Origin: an uncultured Eubacteriales bacterium
Lineage (GTDB): Bacteria; Bacillota; Clostridia; Oscillospirales; CAG-272
Length of the DNA stretch: 6,138 nucleotides
Assembly: GCA_900555785.1 (NCBI GenBank)
Contig: USMO01000103.1
Span: forward strand, 1-6,138
Direction: 5' to 3'
The translations under genes and the position numbers were made by a program. Positions 1-4,971 of this stretch are shown here, in pieces. The notes beneath the pieces are model-generated. The model was not told where the DNA came from and made no database searches. It saw only the letters and a program-made list of their open reading frames with translations. How positions within the stretch are numbered: position 1 is the first letter of the stretch; each line of letters begins with the position of its first letter.

Positions 1-131
1 CTGCCGGTCGGCTCGGCGGTGAGCGCCACCTCCCGCCCCTGCGCGCGCAGCCACTCGGCAAGCAGCGCAATGTGCGTGGTCTTCCCCGCCCCGTCAATCC
101 CTTCAAATACAATCAAACGTCCGGTCTTCAC
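1..131 (-). CDS. tmk: Thymidylate kinase (dTMP kinase), N-terminal fragment
   Basis: Phosphorylates dTMP to dTDP with ATP in the cytosol, the committed step of dTTP supply for DNA synthesis. Only the first 43 codons lie in the window; the gene runs off the left edge. The visible protein begins (V/M)[10 protein letters not shown] and has the P-loop GIDGAGKTT at about residues 11-19, inside the FEGxDGxGKT signature typical of Tmk, then an amphipathic helix ([12 protein letters not shown]) and a strand ending TAEPTG, where Tmk proteins carry the conserved EP(G/T)G segment. The GTG start (129-131) is chosen because GGAGG lies 6 nt upstream and no better in-frame ATG exists. It begins 1 nt after the cysE stop, so it is probably translationally coupled to cysE. 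Another P-loop nucleotide kinase is possible because the LID and substrate-binding parts are not visible. Confidence 0.78.
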   Translation of the reverse strand, partial: MKTGRLIVFEGIDGAGKTTHIALLAEWLRAQGREVALTAEPTG

Positions 132-132
132 G

Positions 133-807
133 TCAGTCCTCCGTTTTGTTCCGCTCGGCTTTGAGCCGCTCCACCTCGTGCTCCAGCCGGCAGATTTTCT
201 GCGCAACCGGGTCCGGAATGTGAATCTGGTCCATGTCGTTCTTCACCTTCACGCCGCCGCGCCGCACCACCTTGGCAGGAATCCCAACCGCCGTGCTGTT
301 CTCCGGCACCGCGTTCAGCACAACTGCATTCGCCGCAATCTTGCTGCCGGAACCAACCTTCACCGGTCCCAGAATTTTCGCGCCCGCGCCGACCATCACA
401 TTGTCGCCCAGCGTGGGATGCCGCTTGCCAACGTCCTTTCCGGTGCCGCCCAGCGTCACGCCCTGGTAAATGGTGCAGTTGTCGCCAATCTCGGCAGTCT
501 CGCCGATGACAACCCCCATGCCGTGGTCGATCAGCAGCCCCTTGCCGATCTTCGCGCCGGGGTGAATCTCAATGCCGGTAAAATGCCGGGCAGCCTGGCT
601 GACCAGCCGCGCGAGGAACGGATGTCCGTCCTCCAGCAGCTGATGCGCCTTGCGGTGCGCAATGACCGCATGCACGCCGGAATAGAGCAGCAGCACCTCG
701 GTCGTGCTCCGCGCGGCGGGGTCGCGGGACTGCACCGCCTTCACCGTTTCCGCAACGTCACGCAGGAATGCATCGTGCGCCTGTTTTTTGCGCGCAAAAT
801 AACCCAT
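133..807 (-). CDS. cysE: Serine O-acetyltransferase (EpsC/CysE type)
   Basis: Transfers acetyl from acetyl-CoA to L-serine to give O-acetylserine, the cytosolic precursor used by CysK for cysteine. At 224 aa it matches the short Bacillus-type enzyme rather than the longer E. coli form. An N-terminal helical part (1-75) includes SRDPAARS with D29; a left-handed beta-helix of hexapeptide repeats (about 77-180) follows, with [13 protein letters not shown], the IDHG motif (D94, H95) and KRHP (H130), equivalent to the catalytic Asp and His residues of E. coli CysE. The C-terminal tail ([20 protein letters not shown]) looks like a short coiled coil, as I recall for B. subtilis CysE. The protein ends in TED and lacks the terminal Ile that E. 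coli CysE inserts into CysK. The ATG at 807 has AGGAGG 7 nt upstream. The gene starts 12 nt after the phosphodiesterase stop. No T-box or other leader is visible. Confidence 0.95.
   Translation of the reverse strand: MGYFARKKQAHDAFLRDVAETVKAVQSRDPAARSTTEVLLLYSGVHAVIAHRKAHQLLEDGHPFLARLVSQAARHFTGIEIHPGAKIGKGLLIDHGMGVVIGETAEIGDNCTIYQGVTLGGTGKDVGKRHPTLGDNVMVGAGAKILGPVKVGSGSKIAANAVVLNAVPENSTAVGIPAKVVRRGGVKVKNDMDQIHIPDPVAQKICRLEHEVERLKAERNKTED
138..142 (-). promoter_or_regulatory. Shine-Dalgarno site that decides the tmk GTG start
   Basis: On the minus strand GGAGG sits 6 nt before the GTG at 131. It lies inside the last codons of cysE, so ribosomes finishing cysE uncover or reach this site directly. 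It is the main reason for accepting a GTG start for tmk. Confidence 0.7.
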
Positions 808-819
808 TCTCTCTCCTCC

Positions 820-1575
820 TCAGAACACCACCCGCTCGGGGCGCTTCGCGTCAAGATCAAACACCGTACCGTGAATCTCCACCGCGCCGCCCGCAACCTC
901 AAACCGCCCGGGCATCAGCGTGCGGAACCGGGTCAGGACGCATTCGGTCTTGGTGCCGATCACGCCGCCCATCGGACCGCTCATCCCTAAGTCGGTCTGC
1001 CACATCGAGCCGCCCGGCAGCACCTGCTCGTCGGCGGTCGTAACGTGCGTATGCGTGCCGTACATGACCGAGAGCTTGCCGTCAAACGCGCGTGCAATCG
1101 CCCATTTCTCGCTGGTTGCCTCGGCGTGGATGTCGAGGATGGACAGGTCGTATTTTCCGGCTTCGCGGGACAGAATTTTTTCCACCGTTTCAAACGGGTC
1201 GGCAAAGGAATCCATAAAGACCCGCCCGCAAAGGTTGATGCAAAGCACCCGCCAGCCCGAGAGGTCCTGCACGGTATAGCCACAGCCGGGCGCCTGCGCA
1301 GGGAAATTGGCGGGGCGAATCAGGCGGGCATCCGAATCAAGCAGCGGCAAAATGTCCTTCTGCCCAAAGGCGTGGTTGCCCAACGTCAGGACGTCAACGC
1401 CGGCATCAAACAGCCGGTGCGCCTCGCTGGCGTTAATGCCGCGAATTTCGGCGGCGTTCTCGCCGTTTGCAATAACAAAATCAATTTTTCGCTCCTGACG
1501 CTGCCGCCAAAGCGTTTTTTCGAGGTAGTCGACCGTAACGCTGCCGACAATATCTCCAATGGCAAGAATGCGCAT
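820..1575 (-). CDS. ymdB: YmdB-family metallophosphoesterase (TIGR00282 type)
   Basis: Predicted cytosolic binuclear-metal phosphodiesterase. B. subtilis YmdB hydrolyses 2',3'-cyclic nucleotides and affects the switch between motility and biofilm; the substrate here is inferred from family only. The 251-aa length is close to the family norm and the metal ligands fall in the expected order: D8 in IGDIVG, E39/N40 in ANGENAA, N67/H68 in TLGNH, H150 in DIHAE, and H175/H177 in GTHTHV, followed by TDLGMSGPMGGVIG (195-207). One oddity is that the segment after GNH reads AFGQKDI, where as I recall relatives often have an aromatic-W/D-K-E-I pattern. ATG 1575 is preceded by AAAGGA 7 nt upstream and by an extended -10 promoter, so this gene heads the operon with cysE and tmk. 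The rny and spoVS genes that flank ymdB in Bacillus are not seen. Confidence 0.92.
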   Translation of the reverse strand: MRILAIGDIVGSVTVDYLEKTLWRQRQERKIDFVIANGENAAEIRGINASEAHRLFDAGVDVLTLGNHAFGQKDILPLLDSDARLIRPANFPAQAPGCGYTVQDLSGWRVLCINLCGRVFMDSFADPFETVEKILSREAGKYDLSILDIHAEATSEKWAIARAFDGKLSVMYGTHTHVTTADEQVLPGGSMWQTDLGMSGPMGGVIGTKTECVLTRFRTLMPGRFEVAGGAVEIHGTVFDLDAKRPERVVF

Positions 1576-1582
1576 GATGGAT

Positions 1583-1588
1583 TCCTTT
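1583..1588 (-). promoter_or_regulatory. Shine-Dalgarno site of ymdB
   Basis: AAAGGA on the minus strand, 7 nt before ATG 1575. It supports the chosen start, which also aligns with the family N terminus (MRILAIGDIVG). Confidence 0.6.
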
Positions 1589-1608
1589 CAAAGACACAGA
1601 CTACTATT

Positions 1609-1617
1609 ATTATACCA
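1609..1617 (-). promoter_or_regulatory. Extended -10 promoter of the ymdB-cysE-tmk operon
   Basis: The minus strand reads TGGTATAAT, a perfect -10 hexamer with the TGn extension. The best -35 candidates at 17-18 nt spacing (TTCCAT, GTTCCA) match TTGACA poorly, as is common for extended -10 promoters. Transcription would start near 1602 and give a leader of about 26 nt, too short for a riboswitch, so the operon looks driven by the housekeeping sigma factor without attenuation. Confidence 0.65.
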
Positions 1618-1669
1618 CAACCGGGCGAAAAATGGAACCGCCGACACGAAAAAAAGCGAAAAAACGGGA

Positions 1670-1697
1670 ATGAAACCGTCCAAAGCACGCATACTAT
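1670..1697 (+). promoter_or_regulatory. Possible promoter of the DUF378 gene
   Basis: ATGAAA (1670-1675) and TACTAT (1692-1697), 16 nt apart, each match four of six bases of the sigma-A consensus, and the predicted start would lie just before the Shine-Dalgarno site. The 154-nt gap between two divergent genes must hold a rightward promoter, and this is the best candidate I see, but the match is weak. Confidence 0.3.
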
Positions 1698-1713
1698 GGG
1701 TGAAGTCTGATAA

Positions 1714-1719
1714 AAGGAG
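1714..1719 (+). promoter_or_regulatory. Shine-Dalgarno site of the DUF378 gene
   Basis: AAGGAG, 10 nt before ATG 1730 and 16 nt before the alternative in-frame ATG 1736. The spacing favours the first ATG. A third ATG at 1720 overlaps the site and opens a different, unrelated frame. Confidence 0.65.
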
Positions 1720-1729
1720 ATGAAAAAAC

Positions 1730-1945
1730 ATGATCATGGATCGAATTGCGTTGATTTTGACAATCATCGGTGCCCTGAACTGGGGCAGCATCGGATTGTT
1801 CAAATTTGATATTGTGGCTTGGATCACCGGCGGGCAGACCTCTGTTGTCGCGCGGATCATATACACGGTCGTAGCTCTCGCCGGAATCTGGTGCATCTCG
1901 CTCCTCTTCCGTCCCCGCGACGTTGCGGAAAGCGAAAACCGGTAA
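1730..1945 (+). CDS. DUF378 family small membrane protein
   Basis: A 71-aa protein of unknown function resembling the DUF378 family (B. subtilis YuzA type). It has two hydrophobic segments, about residues 5-24 (RIALILTIIGALNWGSIGLF) and 39-60 (VVARIIYTVVALAGIWCISL and on), so it is probably a two-helix inner-membrane protein with a short charged C terminus (RPRDVAESENR). The family hallmarks seen are GALNWG(x)xGLFxFD after helix 1, a glycine-rich turn (TGGQTS), and ARIIYTVVALAGIW in helix 2. There is no signal peptidase site or cysteine lipobox. The gene is monocistronic: ymdB is divergent on the left and the next gene, glgP, is convergent. No function can be drawn from the context. Confidence 0.88.
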   Translation: MIMDRIALILTIIGALNWGSIGLFKFDIVAWITGGQTSVVARIIYTVVALAGIWCISLLFRPRDVAESENR

Positions 1946-1954
1946 GAGGAAGAA

Positions 1955-2032
1955 GACCTCGAGGCGCCGCCCCAACCCCTGCTTAGGGAACTTCTTGAAA
2001 GAAGTTCCCTAAGACCCTTCAAGAACTATCAC
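1955..2032 (+). repeat. Hairpin repeat element, copy 1 (3' of the DUF378 gene)
   Basis: It starts 9 nt after the DUF378 stop. Layout in order: GACCT (1955-1959), a variable G-rich spacer, GCCCCAACCCCTGC (1969-1982), a perfect 15-bp inverted repeat with arms 1982-1996 and 1999-2013 (CTTAGGGAACTTCTT and its complement; 13 bp with a 6-nt loop is more realistic), then the tail CAAGAACTATCAC (2020-2032). The same layout occurs on the minus strand just after glgA. No U-run follows the stem, so it is not a canonical intrinsic terminator. It could be a REP-like dispersed repeat or an mRNA 3'-end processing or stability element. The resemblance is visible by eye; a family name is not known to me. Confidence 0.7.
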
Positions 2033-2101
2033 TAAGGAGAATTTTGGGGCTGTGCATGTTGCTTTTTGTGGGTGTGGATTTTGTGTAGCCGGTTTTGTAG
2101 A

Positions 2102-2121
2102 GAACGACCCGTGTGTCGTTC
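2102..2121. repeat. Small hairpin GAACGAC/GTCGTTC
   Basis: Perfect 7-bp arms, GAACGAC (2102-2108) and GTCGTTC (2115-2121), around a 6-nt loop. It lies as a side stem on the left arm of the larger nested inverted repeat. The right arm has no counterpart, so the larger structure would branch here. Function unknown. Confidence 0.55.
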
Positions 2122-2138
2122 CGCGAGCGAACATAGTG

Positions 2139-2192
2139 CTACCGTTCGGAGATCCCGCAGGGGCGCCAGCAGGCGGGATCTCCGAACGGTAG
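2139..2192. repeat. Perfect 20-bp inverted repeat with 14-nt loop
   Basis: The left arm CTACCGTTCGGAGATCCCGC (2139-2158) is exactly complementary to 2173-2192; the 14-nt loop is rich in G and C and contains GGCGCC. It forms the centre of the surrounding nested repeat. With no T-run on either side it is not an intrinsic terminator. The complete lack of mismatches suggests recent origin or selection on structure. It may be the core of a mobile palindromic repeat. Confidence 0.75.
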
Positions 2193-2294
2193 AGGCAAGC
2201 CAGTCCCACCACTATCCAAGGCGACAGAACCGGCACGATCCACATAACAACCAGCCCACCACACGCAGCACTCAGCCCACCCTATCAAAGAAAC

Positions 2295-2327
2295 CCGCCG
2301 CAAGCCTTAGCTTGCGGCGGCATTTTT
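2295..2327. terminator. Bidirectional intrinsic terminator between the DUF378 gene and glgP
   Basis: An 11-bp perfect GC-rich stem, CCGCCGCAAGC (2295-2305) with GCTTGCGGCGG (2310-2320), and a 4-nt loop. Rightwards it is followed by CATTTTTAT, stopping transcription from the DUF378 side. Leftwards it is followed by GTTTCTTT and begins 11 nt after the glgP stop codon, so it also ends the glg transcript. It is a standard convergent-gene terminator. Confidence 0.85.
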
Positions 2328-2331
2328 ATCC

Positions 2332-4779
2332 CTACCTCTTCTTCGCTCCCGGCGCGGGGATTTTACGCAGGTTCCAAATCCGTCCGGCGTATTCCTCAAT
2401 GCTCCGGTCCGCTGCGAACTGTCCTGCCGCTGCAATGTTATACAGCGACATCCGGTTCCAGTGCTCCTTATTCTGGTAAGCCTGAATCATCTTCTCATGT
2501 GTGGACCGATAGGATTCAAAATCCGCCAGGCACATATACGGGTCCGCAATGCCGTGCCCGTTGAGCAGATACGACGCGATGTCCGCGAACGATTCCCCCG
2601 CAAATCCGACCGACAGCCGGTCGACAATCCGCTTCAGTCTGTCATTGGACGCATAGTAGGTTGCCGACTTATACCCGGACAGCCACAGCGCCTCCACTTC
2701 CTGCGCGGTCAGACCGAAGATGAACATATTCTCCTTCCCTGCCGCATCCTGCATTTCCACGTTCGCGCCGTCCAGGGTTCCGATGGTCAGCGCGCCGTTG
2801 ATCATCAGCTTCATGCAGCCGGTGCCGCTTGCTTCCTTTCCGGCAAGCGAAATCTGCTCGCTGATTTCTGCCGACGGCACCAGCGCTTCGGCAAGGCTGA
2901 CATTGTAATCCTCCAGAAAGACCACGTTCAGCTTCTCCCGAATTTCCGGATGCTGGTTGATGTCCTTCGAAATCATGCACAGCAGCTTGATTATCCGCTT
3001 TGCCATGTCGTAGCCCGGTGCCGCCTTGGCACCGAACAGGAAGGTCTGCGGCTGCATATCCAGGTTGGGGTTCTCCTTGAGGTCAAGATACAGCCCGATG
3101 ATATTCAGCGCGTTGAGCAACTGCCGCTTGTACTCATGCAGGCGCTTGATTTGCACGTCGTAGACCGAATGCGTATCGATGCGCATGCCCGTTTTGCGGA
3201 AGATCATGTTGGAGAACGCAATCTTGTTGTCGTGCTTGATGGCGCGCAGACGGGTCAGAACGCTCTGGTCGTCCGCAAACTTTGCAAATTCCGACAGTTC
3301 CTCCGGATGGTGCCGGAAGCCGTCGCCAATGCACTCGGTAATCAGACCGGACAGCTCCGGGTTGGAGTAGCACAGCCAGCGCCGGTGCGCAATGCCGTTG
3401 GTCACGTTGTCAAAGCGCTCCGGATACATCTTGTAGAAATCCTTGAAGGTGGAATCCTTCAGAATCTGCGAATGCAGCTTGGACACGCCGTTGACCGAAT
3501 GCGACCCGACCACCGAAAGGTTTGCCATGCGCACCTGGTCGTAGCCGACGATGCTCATCTGCGAAATGCGGTTCCAGTTGCCCGGGAATGCCTTCCATGC
3601 CTCGCGGCAGAAGCGCTCGTTGATTTCCTTGACAATCATATAGATACGCGGCAGGCGCAGCTTGAACAGGTCCTCGTTCCAGGTCTCCAGCGCTTCGGGC
3701 ATAACCGTGTGGTTGGTATAGGACACCGTGCGCGTGACGATATTCCACGCGCGGTCCCAATCGAAGAAATAGTCATCCACCAGAATGCGCATCAGCTCGG
3801 GAATACAGAGCGCCGGGTGCGTATCGTTGATATGGATTGCCACCTTGTCGGGCAGGTTCTCCAGCGTTCCGTAGACCGCCAGATGGTCGCGGATGATGCT
3901 CTGCACCGATGCCGACACCAGGAAATACTGTTGCGTCAGGCGAAGCAGCTTGCCCTCAGTGTGGTTATCCGACGGATAGAGCACCTTGGTGATAATCTCG
4001 GCGTTGTTGCTCTCCTCCAGCGCCTTTGCGTACTGCCCCTGCGTGAACAGACCCATGTTGAAATTCTGGATGTCCCTTGCGCGCCACAGCCGCAGCAGGC
4101 TGACCGCTTCGCTGTCGGCGCCGGAGATCATCATGTCGTAGGGCACCGCCTCATATTCCTCGCCGCCTTCATAGCGGATGTCGCAATGCCCGTCCTCGCG
4201 CCAGTTTTCGATCACGCGCCCGCCGAAATGCACTTTATAGATGCGGTCGGTGCGCGGGACCAGCCAGACCTCACCACCCGGCAGCCAGACATCCGGCAGC
4301 TCCACCTGCATGCCGTCCACAATCATCTGCTTGAACAGCCCGTATTCATAGCAGAGCGAAAAACCGGTTGCCGGATAGTTCAGCGATGACAGCGAATCCA
4401 TGAAGCAGGCGGCAAGGCGTCCCAGCCCTCCGTTGCCAAGTCCTGCGTCCGGCTCACATTCATAAAGGTCATCCAAATCATATCCCAGCTCGCCCAGCGC
4501 CTTTTTGTAGGCATCGGCAAGCCCGAGATTATTCAGGTTGGTTTTGAGCGACCGCCCCAGCAGGAACTCCATGCACATATAATACACGCGCTTGCCGCCT
4601 GCCGCATTGACCTTCTTTTTATACTGCGAGCGCTTTTCGCTCAGCAGGTTGCGAACGGCGATTGCCGCCGCCTTGTACATCTGGTCGCGCGACGCTTCTG
4701 CCGCCGTGCAGCCAAAATGCCGCTGCAGAATCCCTTCGATCTGCTCTTTGACTTCTTTTGCATTCGGGTTAAAATTCAT
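2332..4779 (-). CDS. glgP: Glycogen/maltodextrin phosphorylase (GT35)
   Basis: Cytosolic PLP-dependent enzyme that removes glucose from the non-reducing ends of glycogen or maltodextrin as glucose-1-phosphate. At 815 aa it is full length, equal to E. coli GlgP. Landmarks in order: DAGLGNGGLGRLAACFMDSL (111-130), YEYGLFKQ (144-151), HINDTHPAL (316-324), SYTNHTVMPEALETW (353-367), VTNGIAHRRW (459-468), RLHEYKRQ (546-553), FGAKAAPGYDMAKR (582-595), and EASGTGCMKLMINGALTIG (649-667), where K657 should carry the PLP Schiff base. The last motif has Cys where many phosphorylases have Asn (GTGNMK). The mid-region PYDMMISGADSEAVSLLRLW resembles Clostridia-type enzymes. ATG 4779 has AAAGGT 11 nt upstream, a rather long spacing. 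It follows glgA on the same strand with a 192-nt gap and ends at a strong terminator. The exact substrate preference cannot be read from sequence. Confidence 0.97.
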   Translation of the reverse strand: MNFNPNAKEVKEQIEGILQRHFGCTAAEASRDQMYKAAAIAVRNLLSEKRSQYKKKVNAAGGKRVYYMCMEFLLGRSLKTNLNNLGLADAYKKALGELGYDLDDLYECEPDAGLGNGGLGRLAACFMDSLSSLNYPATGFSLCYEYGLFKQMIVDGMQVELPDVWLPGGEVWLVPRTDRIYKVHFGGRVIENWREDGHCDIRYEGGEEYEAVPYDMMISGADSEAVSLLRLWRARDIQNFNMGLFTQGQYAKALEESNNAEIITKVLYPSDNHTEGKLLRLTQQYFLVSASVQSIIRDHLAVYGTLENLPDKVAIHINDTHPALCIPELMRILVDDYFFDWDRAWNIVTRTVSYTNHTVMPEALETWNEDLFKLRLPRIYMIVKEINERFCREAWKAFPGNWNRISQMSIVGYDQVRMANLSVVGSHSVNGVSKLHSQILKDSTFKDFYKMYPERFDNVTNGIAHRRWLCYSNPELSGLITECIGDGFRHHPEELSEFAKFADDQSVLTRLRAIKHDNKIAFSNMIFRKTGMRIDTHSVYDVQIKRLHEYKRQLLNALNIIGLYLDLKENPNLDMQPQTFLFGAKAAPGYDMAKRIIKLLCMISKDINQHPEIREKLNVVFLEDYNVSLAEALVPSAEISEQISLAGKEASGTGCMKLMINGALTIGTLDGANVEMQDAAGKENMFIFGLTAQEVEALWLSGYKSATYYASNDRLKRIVDRLSVGFAGESFADIASYLLNGHGIADPYMCLADFESYRSTHEKMIQAYQNKEHWNRMSLYNIAAAGQFAADRSIEEYAGRIWNLRKIPAPGAKKR

Positions 4780-4790
4780 CTTTTCGATAA

Positions 4791-4796
4791 ACCTTT
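4791..4796 (-). promoter_or_regulatory. Probable glgP Shine-Dalgarno site, long spacing
   Basis: AAAGGT lies 11 nt before ATG 4779, longer than the 6-7 nt of the other minus-strand genes here. No better in-frame start is nearer, and MNFNPNAKEVKEQ is a plausible GlgP N terminus. The purine-rich GAAAAG directly before the ATG may help. Confidence 0.45.
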
Positions 4797-4802
4797 CTGT
4801 AA

Positions 4803-4819
4803 CCGCTCCACGCGAGCGG
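4803..4819 (-). repeat. Hairpin just upstream of the glgP ribosome binding site
   Basis: CCGCTC (4803-4808) and GAGCGG (4814-4819) form a perfect 6-bp GC-rich stem with a 5-nt loop, ending 6 nt before the Shine-Dalgarno site in the glgP leader. No U-run follows. It could be an operator, an mRNA 5' stem affecting glgP translation or stability, or chance. Confidence 0.4.
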
Positions 4820-4866
4820 ATAATTGGTTTCTTTCTGCGGCTTGCTGTAATTTCGGTGGATACAAA

Positions 4867-4872
4867 ATTATC
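4867..4872 (-). promoter_or_regulatory. Weak candidate -10 for an internal glgP promoter
   Basis: GATAAT on the minus strand, 87 nt before the glgP start, matches five of six bases of TATAAT. No good -35 stands at 16-18 nt: CTGAAA is 20 nt away. The long glgA-glgP gap would allow a separate glgP promoter, but the evidence is slight. Confidence 0.2.
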
Positions 4873-4897
4873 CCCTCATCAGTCTGCTCCCTTTTCA

Positions 4898-4971
4898 GGT
4901 AAAATTCTTGGAGTTCTTAGAACCTTCTTATAGGAAGGTTCTAAGCAGGGGTTGGGGCAGTCCCCAAGGTC
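4898..4971 (-). repeat. Hairpin repeat element, copy 2 (3' of glgA)
   Basis: Starts at the base directly after the glgA stop codon and is read on the same strand as glgA. Layout on the minus strand: GACCT (4971-4967), TGGGGACT spacer, GCCCCAACCCCTGC (4958-4945), a perfect 12-bp hairpin with arms CTTAGAACCTTC (4927-4916 region) and GAAGGTTCTAAG around a 6-nt loop, then CAAGAATTTTACC (4910-4898). The stem sequence differs from copy 1 but both arms differ together, so pairing is kept. TTGGGG and CCCCAA inside the element can form a second small stem. There is no U-run after the main stem, so read-through into glgP is expected. Confidence 0.7.

Larger units (their letters stand above)
2046..2278. 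repeat. Long imperfect nested inverted repeat, possible MITE-like element
   Basis: The left half is G/T-rich (2041-2098: 49 of 58 bases are G or T) and the right half A/C-rich (2224-2280: 46 of 57 are A or C), as expected for complementary arms. Matching segments read inwards are: GGGGCTG..TGC..TTGC (2046-2062) with GCAGCACTCAGCCC (2265-2278), GTGGAT (2074-2079) with ATCCAC (2238-2243), GCCGGTTTTGT (2088-2098) with ACAGAACCGGC (2224-2234), ATAGTG (2133-2138) with CACTAT (2210-2215), then the perfect 20-bp palindrome. No transposase or convincing ORF is present. It could be a degenerate miniature inverted-repeat element or a structured RNA. Target-site duplications were not identified, so the ends are approximate. 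Confidence 0.5.
1946..2331. other. Gene-free interval of 386 nt filled with inverted repeats
   Basis: Between the DUF378 stop and the glgP stop I find no credible gene. Short frames exist on both strands (for example minus 2009-2245) but they lack ribosome binding sites and run through the perfect palindromes. From left to right the interval holds repeat element copy 1, the nested inverted repeat with its 20-bp core, and the bidirectional terminator. If DUF378 transcripts run to the T-run at 2327, they would carry a highly structured 3' tail of about 380 nt. Confidence 0.7.

Noticed and set aside
19..990. Plus-strand frame of 323 codons across tmk, cysE and ymdB
   Set aside because: It spans three well-supported minus-strand genes and their junctions, and the product is a His/Arg/Ala-rich shadow with no ribosome binding site or known motif.
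1671..1697. ECF sigma factor promoter (TGAAAC at 1671-1676) for the DUF378 gene
   Set aside because: The -35-like hexamer is present, but no CGTA or CGTC lies 16-17 nt downstream, so the match is incomplete.
1045..1710. Plus-strand frame of 221 codons antisense to ymdB
   Set aside because: The opposite strand carries all YmdB metal motifs in order. This frame has no recognisable domain and runs through the divergent promoter region.
1982..2013. Hairpin 1982-2013 as an ordinary intrinsic terminator of the DUF378 gene
   Set aside because: The stem is long and perfect but is followed by ACCCTTCAAG, not a T-run. The real terminator with a T-run is at 2295-2327.
1588..2022. Minus-strand frame of 144 codons opposite the DUF378 gene
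   Set aside because: The plus-strand gene has a good ribosome binding site, family motifs and two membrane helices. The antisense product is Arg/Ser-rich without any recognisable feature.
2009..2245. Minus-strand frame of 78 codons starting MWIVPVLSPW, looking like a signal or membrane peptide
   Set aside because: It has no Shine-Dalgarno site, it reads through both the 20-bp palindrome and the small hairpin, and its hydrophobic start is produced by one arm of the nested repeat.
2041..2290. CRISPR array or riboswitch in the repeat-rich interval
   Set aside because: There are no regularly spaced direct repeats, and no known riboswitch core was recognised. The repeats are inverted and nested. 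The interval lies downstream of stop codons on both strands, not in a leader.
2461..4389. Long open frame of 642 codons on the plus strand
   Set aside because: It is exactly antisense to glgP. Its translation is rich in His, Arg, Leu and Val and low in complexity, with no recognisable domain, as expected opposite a GC-rich gene that avoids TTA, CTA and TCA codons.
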